DNA of 64,000 bases from Acanthamoeba lenticulata (taxonomy: Eukaryota; Discosea; Longamoebia; Acanthamoebidae). A program made the position numbers and the translations under genes. Below the pieces are notes generated by a model that was not told the DNA's origin, searched no databases, and worked only from the letters and a program-made list of their open reading frames with translations. Positions within the stretch are counted from its first letter, which is position 1. Each line of letters starts with the position of its first letter. The stretch lies in assembly GCA_002179805.1 (NCBI GenBank), contig NAVB01000563.1:62001-126000 (forward strand), read 5' to 3'. This document shows positions 33,701-44,183 of this stretch, in pieces.

Positions 33701-34003
33701 CAAGTGGAAGCGCATCGTACTGCCCCTCATTCCTCTGCTCGCGCGTGCGACTTGAATGGACCGTTAACAAACAAGGCGTGGGCGGCACACACCACATAGG
33801 TGGAGCTGCTGGCGGCGTTCCTGGGCTTTCACACGCGGTTTGACTACCGCAAGAGCCTCCTCAGCCAGAAGGAGGCTGTCAAGTTCGACATCGGCTTTGC
33901 TGCCTACCTCACGAGCCTCCTCCCCGCGGCGGAACTCGCCTCTCCGCTGTCTTCGTCATCTTCCTCTTCATCTTGCTCGTCATCGACATCAGCCGTGCCA
34001 TAG
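30755..34003 (+). CDS. ERMARD: ERMARD-like protein (DUF4209)
   Basis: Eleven exons (30755-31252, 31318-31414, 31496-31602, 31666-31939, 32023-32122, 32228-32337, 32412-32540, 32621-33330, 33410-33457, 33516-33716, 33800-34003) give 825 residues. Landmarks are SAFERTLADVF, IGPLSSLNLRNLVWHGF (the DUF4209 core with an 'RN-x-x-HG' signature), ANALVLLFPPFEQLIRRIY, LLDIFIWDG and VRDVLAHGAAIPA, a second 'R-H-G' motif. This order is that of ERMARD (ER membrane-associated RNA degradation protein). The 'RN...HG' motifs are shared with HEPN-type RNases, so an RNA-related activity is plausible but not shown. The intron at 31415-31495 has a GC donor (G|GCAAGT). The Ser-run C-terminus (SSSSSSSSCSSS) is low complexity. 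Confidence 0.72.
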
Positions 34004-34259
34004 GGGCCCCTCCCTCTCTTCTTTCTCTCGAGAGGGCGACAACAAAGAAGAGAGGAAGGTGCTGTTCAAAAATCGATTGGTACATGTCGTGAAGTTGATT
34101 TGTCGTTGGGGACAGAAGTAGTACAAAGAGGGCGGCCACGATCGTGTATGTACAGAGCTCACAGGAGGGGTGCCGATGATGATCACGACGACAGCACGCG
34201 GGGAAGCCGCGGGCGGTGTGGTGGCCGAGTTGAGGTGATGATGACGGTGGTGGTGATGG

Positions 34260-35858
34260 TCAGGAGATCTTGCCCTCCAGCAGCTTTATACACTTGTCGC
34301 GCTCCTCCTCGACGACCTCGAGCTGCTTGGCCAGCTTCTCGTTCTCGTCGAGCACCTCGAGCAGGTCCTTGGTGAGCCCCTTGAGCTTCTCGCGAAGCTC
34401 CTCGACCTGCGCCATGAGCTCGAGCTTCTCGGTCTTGTGGGACTCCACCATCATCATCCTCGTGTTGCGCCACTCCTTCTTCTCCTGGACCTCCCTCATC
34501 TGCTCTTCCCGTAAGATCTGGTCCGCTCGGCTTCCGCCCTTGGGCGCCTCCGCCGTCGCCGCCTGCGGTCCGCCCGCCACGCCCGGCCCAGGGTGCCGGG
34601 GCGACGGCCTCGGGCTCAGGCTCGACGCGGCTGGTGGCGGCGCCGCCGACGAGACGGCCTTGCTGCCTCCGCCAGCGCCGGAGGCCGCCTTGAGGGATTC
34701 GAGCTCGCGCTCGAGTCGCTCATTGTGGAGGGTCAGGTTCCGGTTGGCGTCGTTGCACTCGATGTAGCGTCGCTTGAGCTGGCTCATGAGCGGGCCGGCT
34801 CGCCGCTTGAACTGGTGCAGTTCCTCCTCCAGTCGTCTTCGCTCTGCGTTGTCATCACCATCAGCAACGAGATCACGACACCACCAAAGAGACGGAAGAG
34901 GGGACGGACCCGAGCACTCGCGCTGGAGCTGGGACTGGAGGGCCTCGACGGTGGCCGGGCCCGGGAGAGGATGGGCGCTCGTGGAGAAGAAGCTCTTCAT
35001 CTTCTTCCAGCCCTCGGCGCCCTGCCCGCCGCCGGCGAGCAGCTCCGTGCGGCCCCGGTGGCGGTCGGGCGACCCCATGCCGGCGGGCTGGGGCTTGCCG
35101 CCCGAGGGGGCGGCGGCGGTGGCGGCAGCGCTCGACGGGTCGCCCACAGCAGCGTCCGTCGTCTTCTTCCTCCAGCCGCTCGCGGTGCCCACGTTGGGCA
35201 GGCCGCCGGCCTCGTGGAGGGTCGAGTCCGCCGAGCCGCATCGCTGCATAGACGGCTCGCCGATACCGCTGCCGAGGCCGATGCCGCTGCCGCCATAGAG
35301 TGAGGGCGAGGACGCCCCAGACGGGCGCCACGCCGCATAGGCGAGGCCGCCGCGGGCGCCAGATGGAGAGGAGGAGGATGGGGTGGTGGAGAAGGAGGAG
35401 GCAGGGAAGGACAGAGCAGCGGGTGGCGATTGGGCGGCAGGTGTTTCAAAGAGGCCGGTCCCGCTCTCCAAATGCAGTTTCATCTTTCGTCGATTGTCGA
35501 CCCGCCCGCCCCCGCCCGCTGGTCGGCCGTTGGCAGCAGCACCGCTGTTGTTGGAGGAGGAGGCGCGTTGTTGTGCGGCCGCCTGAAGGAGATTGACGGC
35601 CTCGGGTTTGTTAAAACGACGAGCGACGGAGAGGGGCGTCTCCCCGAATGCATCGACAACCTCCACTTCGGCGCCAGAGTCGAGCAGGGCCTTGATTGAT
35701 TCCACGTTATTGAGCGCGGCAGCGATGTGGAGCGCCGTTTGCCCGCTCTTGGCGTCTCGTTCATCCACCTCGGCGCCAATTTTAACTAAGGAAATCACAT
35801 TTTCGTACACGTTTTGTTTCGCTGTCTGATGCAGGGCCAGCGCCGACGAGGCATCCAT
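34260..35858 (-). CDS. ankyrin-repeat / coiled-coil protein
   Basis: Two exons (34910-35858, 34260-34843) give 510 residues; the 66-nt intron is in frame and stop-free, so retention would insert 22 residues. Residues 1-95 hold about three ankyrin repeats, including TALHIAAALNNVESIKALLD and ETPLSVARRFNKPEAVNLLQ. A 200-residue Ser/Gly/Pro/Ala-rich linker follows. The C-terminal half has two coiled coils: RRRLEEELHQFKRRAGPL with NERLERELESL, and a long last helix, VEELREKLKGLTKDLLEVLD onward to the stop. It is probably a structural or adaptor protein, perhaps cytoskeleton-associated; the function is not readable. Confidence 0.75.
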   Translation of the reverse strand: MDASSALALHQTAKQNVYENVISLVKIGAEVDERDAKSGQTALHIAAALNNVESIKALLDSGAEVEVVDAFGETPLSVARRFNKPEAVNLLQAAAQQRASSSNNSGAAANGRPAGGGGRVDNRRKMKLHLESGTGLFETPAAQSPPAALSFPASSFSTTPSSSSPSGARGGLAYAAWRPSGASSPSLYGGSGIGLGSGIGEPSMQRCGSADSTLHEAGGLPNVGTASGWRKKTTDAAVGDPSSAAATAAAPSGGKPQPAGMGSPDRHRGRTELLAGGGQGAEGWKKMKSFFSTSAHPLPGPATVEALQSQLQRECSGPSPLPSLWWCRDLVADGDDNAERRRLEEELHQFKRRAGPLMSQLKRRYIECNDANRNLTLHNERLERELESLKAASGAGGGSKAVSSAAPPPAASSLSPRPSPRHPGPGVAGGPQAATAEAPKGGSRADQILREEQMREVQEKKEWRNTRMMMVESHKTEKLELMAQVEELREKLKGLTKDLLEVLDENEKLAKQLEVVEEERDKCIKLLEGKIS

Positions 35859-36022
35859 GCTTTTTTCTGAGAATCTCCTCCAACGCCCGGGGCCTTGCCA
35901 CCGCCAACGTTGGGTTCCTCCTTTTCGTAAGAGGCCAGTTTAATCTTCCCTTCGCTCCACGCCAACACGACCACTGCCGAGGTTATTGCTTGCCTCCTGT
36001 CGGCGAATAATTATTTCGCAAC

Positions 36023-36044
36023 GATCTTGCCTTCTTCAAATTCT
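36023..36044 (+). repeat. 22-bp direct repeat, copy 1
   Basis: Matches 36495-36516 at 20 of 22 bases; the shared core is CTTCTTCAAATTCT. It is in the same orientation, and the copies are 450 bases apart. Confidence 0.6.
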
Positions 36045-36494
36045 TGAGTATCTGCGCACAGGGGCCAAGCGACGGCGAGGCCGAGCGCGACGGCGACACG
36101 CTTGTGGCGTGATTGCGGATGAGCGTGGCGGCGTGGTAGAGATCGACGGTGTAGTAGATGCCGTTGGCAAGCGGAGAATGCTGATGGCGAGCCGGACGGT
36201 GGTAGAAGCTGAAGGCGAGCTGAGTTGGTTGTTGAATAATGATGGTGAATTGGGTGGGCTGGTAGAAGTTAGATGCCGTGTTTGAGGGCTTGGTGGCATG
36301 AATGGTGTCGTTGACGCCATTGGAATGGCTGAGTGAGATTGAGCAATCTCCGGGTAAGTTTGATGGTAGGCGCCAGCGTCTTGTTGGCAAGCGATGAGAA
36401 AGCAGGGGAAGCTGAGGCGAGCAGGCACTCCAGGAGCAGTTGCTTTTTTGCACCCCGTGAAGATTAGCTAAGGTCGACGAATAATGAAGCAAAC

Positions 36495-36516
36495 GAGCTT
36501 GGCTTCTTCAAATTCT
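36495..36516 (+). repeat. 22-bp direct repeat, copy 2
   Basis: Partner of 36023-36044. Such a pair can mark an old insertion or local duplication, or can be chance. Confidence 0.6.
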
Positions 36517-36818
36517 AGCGACCCAGCAGATTGCTCCGGTGGCACCATGCTCTACCATGAGCGAATGTGCGGCTTCAACGTTGTGGCGGAGAAGCACAAG
36601 CTTGTGGCCTGCACGTTCGTCGCTGAACGTAACAACAAACCTTTTGGTCACGCAAACGGAGGGGAACACTTGCGCATCCTAGGTTGCGGTTTTTGGCCGC
36701 GTGCCGTGTTACATCCGAGTGTTGGCCCATAAAAAATAAAAACTAGTATGTGCATTTCGTTTTTTCGGCCTGTACCACGCGCACACAACACTCGCCGCGG
36801 CCTCGCGGGCCGGACATC

Positions 36819-39800
36819 ATGTCGTCTGGGTCAGGAGGAGGGTCGGCCTCCACGGAGAGCCTGGTGAAGGCCATCGAGGAGGGCAAGAGGCAGAAAATGG
36901 AAGCCTTGTTGGCGAAAGGCGTCGCTGACATCAACGGCTACTATGTACTCCCCCCACCCCACGCTGCTTTCTTTTTCCCTCTCGGTTGTTCATGGTCTGG
37001 AGTGTTCTCTAAACGGAACCACAACTGTTTTTCACAATTCCTCGACAAAATCCAAGAATGTACGCCACCTCCACTCCCAATTCGATTCAATCTTGTTGTC
37101 TCACTTTTGCGCTTCTGGTGTGGTGCAACAACAAGGGGGTACGTCACATCCTCTTCAACTCATCCCTTCCTCAGCTCAGAGCATGCCTCCTAACTGCGCA
37201 CCACGTGGTCGCACTATTTTTTTTTGCCTACCCCGCGGCAGATGGTACGCGCCCCTCTTGCGGACCTCCTTGAGGACCAACATGCTCCTCTTTGCCCTTG
37301 GCTCACTTTATCCTCACAGACGGCGCTGCACTGGGCGTGCTACCATGGACGGACAGATGCTGTGCAACTCCTGCTGCAGCACAAGGCCGCAGTCAATATT
37401 ACAGAAGTACTGCTTCTTACTTGGGAGGTTGGGTATGAAGTGTAGGCCTGCTCACCGTCGTTTCTTCTACAGGAGGTACCTCCTCCCCCCTCTGGCCAAA
37501 TCCCCCAGGTCATCCGTCTTGGCTGATGAAGGCTGCCATGCTGCTTTGCCGTTGGTCAATTGCAGGAAGTACGTGTCTACTTCGTTCATTCAGCATGTAG
37601 TGTGTGACGTCTAATCGCAACACCACTCTCTATCCATTACACTCGACAGGGGGTACGTGTGTCCTGTCTCTTTTTCTGCACAAACTCGCCCACAACAGAC
37701 TCGTCTCAACCACTTCTTCTTTCCCTCTACTCTCTTGCCTCCGGCCGCTGCCGCGATTTCGCTTCACCATCTGTGGGATCAGCCTGAGGTGCGCCCGTGC
37801 CTTGTGGGTGCTTACTCTCGCGAGCAAAGGCTCACATGATGTTACACGCCAACAGACGCCGTTGCACTACGCTTGCAAGCTTGCCAATCGCCGAATCATG
37901 GAGATGCTTCTCGGCTCCGGTGCCGATCCTGATGCTCCCGGCGTACGTCCATGCCTCCCCTGAATTGATCCGTTTTCATGGCCATCTTTCTCACTTTTGT
38001 CTCGCCCCGCTCCTCTTTCTCGCCGACCAACACTACACACAGTGGGTACGCGTAGCTGCCTTGTTTCACCTGATGTTAGATGCAAACTGAATGATTCTGC
38101 TTTCCTTTTTTTTTTTTCTTGTCATCGCTCCTGGGGCACAACAGGATGTACGTCTCCTCCCCTCCTCTTCTTCCCGCTGCTCGGTGTAGCGAGAAGTCAA
38201 GCTCAAACATCGTCTTCTGTGCCGTTGGCCGGCAGTATCAAACGCCTCTCGAGGTGGTGCTCAGGAAGAACCATGTGGAGGGCATGATCACGCTCCTCAC
38301 CTTCGGTGCTCGCATCACCGACAACGTATGCCCCCCCCCCCTTGAGGCGCACTTCCACCTCGTTGATGATCCTTCATAACATCGTGTGCACGCGTTGGCC
38401 ATGGTGGAGAGCAGGCCTACAAGATCTTGTGGAGCCTGACAGAGATCGATCTGTCGTCAAAGAATCTCAAGAACGTGCCCGAGTGGGCGGTGCATCTTAC
38501 GAGCGCCAAGAAGATTGACCTGTCGTGGAACCAAATCAACGTGCTGCCGGTGTTTCTCACGCAGATGCCCAACCTGCGCGAGCTGCGGCTCGAGGGCAAT
38601 CCGCTCGAGAGCATTCCGGCCGAGGTCAAGGAGGGCGGCCTCAAGCGGCTGCTGGTCTACCTCAAGCAGCTCGAAATCTCTCGCGTCAAGTGGAACCGCG
38701 TTAAGCTCATGTTTGTGGGCAAGGAGGCCGTGGGCAAGACCTCGCTTCTCCGCGCCTTCCACAAGCATCTGGGTTCCTCGGCCAAGCCTCCCACCCCGCG
38801 CAAGCAGAGCACCGGCAATCTCCTGAAGGGCTTTGGCCGCAAGGTACATAAGCTCTCCCCCTCTGGCTCCCCCCCTCTCCTCTTTCTCTCTTTCCCTAAT
38901 CCTCGTCACGATTGCCCACACATGGAATGCAGTCAAAGGATTTTGCGCAGCTGAGCACGGATGGTATCGAGATGGGCGAGCTCGCTATTAGCGATTCGGG
39001 GCTCAACAAGAAGGCCAAGAGCGAGAAGGATGGGCCCGAAAACGACATCATTTTCCAGACGTACGCCACTCTTGATCAATCACCTTCCAGAACGTTGCGC
39101 ACAACTCATTCCGATTGCAGATACGATTTTGGGGGCCAGTTGGTGTTCTACCCGACCCACCAGTTCTTCCTCACAGCCCGATCCATGTATTTGGTCATCT
39201 TTGACGTCAACGACCAGGACCTCCACCACGTTCGCTACTGGATCAAGCAGATCCGCGCCAGCACCCAAGGTACGTCATCAGCCCTCTTCACCTGAATTCT
39301 TGCTCGCTCCCGCCGGGGCAGAAACGAAAAACTGATGAGCTCCCCGGATTGTGCGGTAACAGGCGTGGAGACACCGGTATTCATCGTGGGTACCCACATC
39401 GACTCGCCCATGTGCGACCGCTCCAAGCTCCACGATGTCGCCCGCCTCCTTAGCAGGTCCACTTTGCCCCCGCTTCTTCTTCTTCTTGTCCTCTTTCGGG
39501 AAGACGCCTCACACTCGACCGCGTCGGGGTGGCAAATCGATGAATGCGCAGGGAGGACACCAACATACGAAAGGTGGTGTTCGTGAGCTCAAAGACACAG
39601 GAGGGCATCCCGGAGCTCCTTCATGAACTCGTCCATGGGGCCAAGAGGCATTCCTTCCTCAAGCAAGTCATTCCGGGATCCTACTTTGACCTCTTCCAGA
39701 TTCTCCAGAACATGCGCCGCGAGGGTTCGCAGCCTCGTCACCCTCCTTCATCGTTCATTATCTTGGGTGGCCTGACCGCCTGGAATTGCAGGCGCGCAGG

Positions 39801-42800
39801 CTCATGCGAGCTCCATCGTTGAGCTGGGCTCATCGGAGGACGTGCTGCTTACGACGGCTCCGCTGTCGGTGCGCAAGAAGGACAAGAAGGAGTACGTCCG
39901 GTTCATCAACTGGGACCACATGGTGCGTCTAGGAAAGAGCTGTCAGATCGAGGAGGACTGCATCAACGAGGTGGTCTCTTTTTTCCACGTACGTTGTTCC
40001 TCTCTGTGAGCTGAGATCACCCGAGTTCACGTCGCCGCGACGACAATACTCAGGACGTGGGCTGCTTGGTGCACTTTGACGACTCGTTTGGGTCGCTCAA
40101 GGACCTGGTGATTATCGATCCGCAGTGGCTGGCCGACGTGATGAAGAGCGTCATCTCCTTCAACAACAAATGGGTCAAGAACGGCCTCATCAGCGAGGCC
40201 GAGCTCCGCCAGTGGATCTGGCGCGATTACCCTCCGGAGCTCCACGCCTCGCTCCAGCGCATCTTCGAGCGCTTCCAGGTATATATTTGTCGTCTGCCTC
40301 GCCCGTTGCGCCATTGCCACGTCAGCACGGCACTGGAAATAGGTCTTACCGACGAATGGGCGGGGCTTTGTCTAGATTCTGTTCCCGCTGCGCAGCGGTT
40401 TGCAGGAAAAGACGCTGGTGGCGCCCTCGCTGCTGCCCGAGGAGTGCCCGGTGGAGCTGGACACCGTGTGGCCGGCCAGGTGCGACCGGGCCACGATCCA
40501 CTTTGGACGGCTCTATCACCTGTCCTTCCTTCCCATCGGCCTCTTCTCCCGGTTAATCGTCCGCGTACGATGATCTCCTCGCGTTGATTTTCCAAATTAC
40601 TTTCTCTCTTATTGAAACTGGTCTTCTTATGATTCAGGTAATGCACATCTCGGGCGTCAATTTTGTCGTGGCCTGGCGTAGCGGCCTCGTGCTGGAACTC
40701 AACTCAGAGGGCCAGCGAGAGCGGCTCCTTATGCAGCAACACCTCGACCCGGACTACCGCATCAGCGTTTCCGTCCGAATGGAGAGCGACGGTACGACGC
40801 CCTAGCTCCAATCTGAGTTCCTTTCTCAACAGCAGCTCACGGGGACTTGGCGATCTGTCATGGCAGACCCGACGCTCGAGGGCGAGGCCGCGGCCAGACG
40901 CAGCAAGCTGCTCGAGCAGGTGGTCTACAACGTCGACAGCCTCTTGATGAGCTGCGTTGGTGCGTCAGAATGGACGGGCCCCATCGTACTACATCTCAAC
41001 TGACCGATATGCACTGCAGGGCTCGGTCTGATCAAGAAAGTGCTCTGTCCCCTGTGCATGACCGTCCGCGCCGTGGGCTGCGATGTTGGCGCCGAAGGTG
41101 ACTTGGACAAGCGAAGCAGCCCACGGTCCCTGTCCCGGTCGAATCGGCCACGGTCCCCCGAGCCGGGCGAGTTCCGGACCAAGCCGGCCGTTTCGTCACG
41201 CGAGGCCACGGCCACGGCCACGGAAGAGGCAGACGCCCAACAGCCGGGTGACGATGACAACAATAACAATGACGTAGACGATGAAGATGAAGTCGAAGTC
41301 GAGACCAGTGCTCCGGTTGTCACTGCGGCTGATCTGAACTACCAGCGCACCCGCTCCTTCTCATTCTCATCGGGGGTGGTGCCGGTGGTGCCGGTGGTGG
41401 AAGACGGGAGCACGTTCGGGTACCGCGAGGTCATCGACGCCATCCAGGCCAAGACCAACATGGTCTGCCAGCGAGCCGAGCACGAGGTCAGCCCCGGCCG
41501 GGCCGCGCCGGACCTCCTCCTCGCCGGTGTGCGCAACATCAAGGCCTGTGAGCTGCGCAAGGAGAAGCTCGTCGGCGAGGGCGGCTTCGGCGTCGTCTAT
41601 CGGGGCACATGGAACCGCGCTGTGGTGGCCATCAAGGAGCTCTCTCCAGCCGCCGAGGTCAGTGCCGTAGCCACCACCACCCATACACTTGACCTCTGAC
41701 TCTCGGTCAACACGGGGGGGATGTGAGTGCAGCGTCAATTGGTGGCGCGTGGACTTGAGGTCGAGAAGAACGACACGAAGGAGTTCAAGCAGTTCGACGA
41801 GTTCCGCCACGAGACCTTCCTTATGAGGTGTGCAGCAGCTAGTACCCCTCCCCTTGCCCGCGCGGCTGCTGACCTGTGGCTTCGTGGTGTTTATTGTTGT
41901 CGACATTCGGGTGGCCTTCAACTGGCGCAGCTGCCTGGAGCATGAGAACGTCGTGCGGCTCTTCGGGATCTGCTACGACCCGCTCTCGATGGTGATGGAG
42001 TTTGCTTCACGAGGCGACCTCCACCACTTGCTGCTCTCGTCGCAGCTCGCCGACGTCAAGTGCTCCCACGCAACGCACGCGGACCTGATCGGCAGCAGCC
42101 TACAGCCCGTGACCGTCAACCCCGGCGACCGGGTGGCCATTCACCGGGATCTGCTCGAGGACGAGCTGTGCGAGGTGGTGACCACGCACAACATGCGAGG
42201 CGCCATCCCGTCAGCCTGCCTCAAGCGCCTGCCGCCGCCACTGTCGGACGAGCGCCTCCCTTGGCGCCTGCGCTGGCGCATCGCGCTCGACGTGGCCCGC
42301 GGCATGCGCTACCTCCACTCTTTCCGGCCACCGATTGTTCATCGCGACCTCCGCAGCCCCAATGTTTTCGTACACATCACCATCACCATCCTTTCCGCAT
42401 TTCCTGCATGCGCGGCCTGACGTTTATGGTGTGTGCGTGACTGTGCAGCTGGTCAGCATGTCCCCGGAGGCGCCCGTCGTAGCCAAGATCGGCGATTTCG
42501 GTGCGTGGCGGGAGGGTTGGAGTTGTTGCTGGTTAAGGAACCTCTCATTGTTGTGCTCAATGATGATGGTGCTGCTGGTGGTTTGGTTCAATCAAACAGG
42601 GCTGGCGCGGCACGTCAACGCTGCGCTCGACGAGGCGTTGCGGACGTGGCAATGGCTCGCGCCGGAAGTGCTAAGTCACAAGCGTGTAGAATACGACGAG
42701 CGTTCCGACATCTACAGGTGCGTTGACGGCACGCGCACACGCACAGACGCGCTTGCGGGCCTGTTGCTGACAAAGTAAACACCAACACACAACACAACAC

Positions 42801-43212
42801 CAGTTTTGGGATTGTTTTGTGGGAGATCGCCACCAGGCAGAGCCCCTACACCACTGAGTATTGGGACAAGTACGCCAACGCGCTTAAGGACAACGACAAC
42901 AATGGTGTTCTGATGATGGTGATGATGGTTGTTGTTTGTGCCTCCAGGTTCCAGCGGAACGGATACTTCCAGGCGATGGACTGCCGTAACGCGATCGTGG
43001 ACGGGACCTGTCGCCCGACCCCTCCGCCGGAGAGCAGCGGCTGCCCAACGAGCTTCGCCGACCTCATGCAGGCTTGTTGGCGAAACAATCCAGACGAGCG
43101 GCCATCGTTCGGGGCCATCGTGCGCACCATCGAGGAGGAGATGGCCAAGATCCCGCCCGAGGACCGACGACAACGAAGCAAGCAGAGCCACAACGCGATC
43201 AAGTACCACTGA
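36819..43212 (+). CDS. Roco kinase: ankyrin - LRR - Roc - COR - TKL kinase
   Basis: About 1307 residues in more than 25 exons. Ankyrin exons are 37320-37406 (TALHWACYHGRTDAVQLLL), 37856-37942 (TPLHYACKLANRRIMEMLL) and 38236-38325 (TPLEVVLRKNHVEGMITLL). An LRR stretch follows (LTEIDLSSKNLKNVP, KKIDLSWNQINVLP, LRELRLEGNPLESIP). The Roc GTPase has the P-loop FVGKEAVGKTSLL (38710 on), YDFGGQLVFYPTHQFFL and VGTHIDSP. COR includes VHFDDSFGSLKDLVIIDPQW. The kinase has VGEGGFGVVYRG, VVAIKEL, IVHRDLRSPNVF, KIGDFG, WLAPEVLS and FGIVLWEIATRQSPY, so it should be active. About 65 residues (DLIGSSLQPVTVNPGDRVAI onward) are inserted between helices D and E and look SH3-like. Roco proteins couple a GTPase switch to a kinase (LRRK2, Dictyostelium Roco4). 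The splice path through the ankyrin region uses very short exons (see separate entry). Confidence 0.87.
36945..38235 (+). other. candidate run of single-codon (3-nt) microexons in the Roco gene
   Basis: Between the exons that encode whole ankyrin repeats lie AG|NNN|GT triplets at 37057-37059 (AAT), 37136-37138 (GGG), 37242-37244 (ATG), 37473-37475 (GAG), 37566-37568 (GAA), 37650-37652 (GGG), 38043-38045 (TGG) and 38145-38147 (GAT), plus a 6-nt one at 37783-37788 (CCTGAG). Each follows a plausible acceptor and is followed by a strong GTAC or GTGC donor, and all are phase 0. The introns between them are 66-130 nt, the usual length here. Adding TGG and GAT between the last two repeats gives exactly the canonical nine residues between GAD and TPL. 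Without them the introns would be about 290-450 nt and the repeats too short. Confidence 0.5.
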
Positions 43213-43596
43213 GCTGCGTAATAAATAAATTAATAATTTTTAATTTTTAGTATTTGGTTTGTGTTGGTGTTTGTGAAGGTGCTTAACCGCCATCTGAAGA
43301 GCCGCATGGTAGTTGTCAGATCGACAAGCTTGCCGCTGGCTGGGATCCCACCCCAAGCGAACAGTCACCGAAGCAAGCTGGGCTCAGTAAGCGGCGAATT
43401 CCTCCGCGTTTTCGGTGGTGTTGGTTCGGTGTCCTGTCTTGATTTTGAGAACGAAGGCGCCGATTTATTTGACAACAAAACAATTGGAACAGAGAGAAGG
43501 AGGAGGCCATTCCAGAGCTCACAGCTTTTGCACCGTAAAGATCCTAAATTCATTCGCTGCCAACTCCATTCGAGCTCACACAGAAGTCGTATTAGG
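43213..43596. other. intergenic, 5' flank of the Cys-rich protein gene
   Basis: 384 bases. An open frame continues upstream of the chosen ATG but has no signal-peptide character, so it is taken as leader. Nothing else is evident. Confidence 0.45.
43220..43225 (+). terminator. polyadenylation signal AATAAA
   Basis: Canonical hexamer starting 8 bases after the Roco stop codon, within an A/T-rich stretch. Confidence 0.55.
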
Positions 43597-44183
43597 ATGT
43601 CAGCTACAACTACCCTTCTTCAGATGCTTTGCGTAGCGTTTTGCTTCTTCTCGCTTTTCTTGGTACGTCATGTTCCTTTCATCGTAGGTCAACCACAATC
43701 ATTGCCATGAGGCGATTTCTGCCCCCCCCCCCGCAATCAAAACATTAATCACAATCCAATTTATTGATTGTGCCATAATCACAGGCGGGGGTTGAAGGCG
43801 CGAACAACACATGCCCGGCTGCTTGCGGGTCTTGCGTGGGAGGAGATACTGGTGGCTGCTGCTGGCAGCACATTGATTTCGCCAACAAGACCTACTGCGA
43901 CCGATACTGCATGGTGGCCGACTACACCTGCTGTGGCTGCGTTGTGGTCGACGTAACCAATGACATCTTCGAGTGCTACAGCTGCCCCAAGAACCAGGCG
44001 TGCATCGAGAACTGGCGACACCTCAACCCGCTGCCCAACAACCAAACTGGTTGGTATTGCGCCAGCGGCTCTGCTCTCACTCCCTCGCGCTACCTGGTCG
44101 TCCTCGCCCTTGCTCTCTTCTTCTTCGTCGCCTTTGTCGATTCCTTCTTCTCCTGCGCCGCCTTCCGGGACCTCAAGCCATAA
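43597..44183 (+). CDS. small Cys-rich membrane protein, unknown family
   Basis: Two exons (43597-43662, 43785-44183) encode 154 residues. The first exon is a signal peptide (MLCVAFCFFSLFL). The mature part has about 15 Cys in under 80 residues, with close pairs (CPAACGSC, GGCCWQH, YTCCGC, YSCPKNQAC) and N-glycosylation sites (NNT, NKT, NQT). It ends in a hydrophobic segment (YLVVLALALFFFVAFVD) and a short tail, so it is a type I membrane protein with a disulfide-rich ectodomain. I recognise no family. It sits just upstream of the large receptor kinase on the same strand; a link is possible but unsupported. Confidence 0.72.

Larger units (their letters stand above)
35859..36818. other. 960-bp divergent intergenic region, no secure gene
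   Basis: This lies between the ankyrin/coiled-coil gene (-) and the Roco gene (+). Overlapping open frames occur on both strands; the best minus-strand one (36036-36428) is Ser/Thr/Pro-rich (TSTSPPNSP) and could be an exon of a disordered protein, but another minus-strand frame is equally open. Two near-identical 22-bp direct repeats bracket the 36045-36494 segment. I cannot support a gene. Confidence 0.4.

Noticed and set aside
36036..36428. Ser/Thr/Pro-rich minus-strand frame
   Set aside because: An overlapping frame on the same strand is equally open, and no splice-consistent gene can be built; kept only as an intergenic note.
42896..42947. Hydrophobic stretch VLMMVMMVVVC in the Roco kinase, which could be read as a TM segment
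   Set aside because: It is intronic: splicing from GTACGC at 42870 to CAG at 42947 restores a normal kinase helix.
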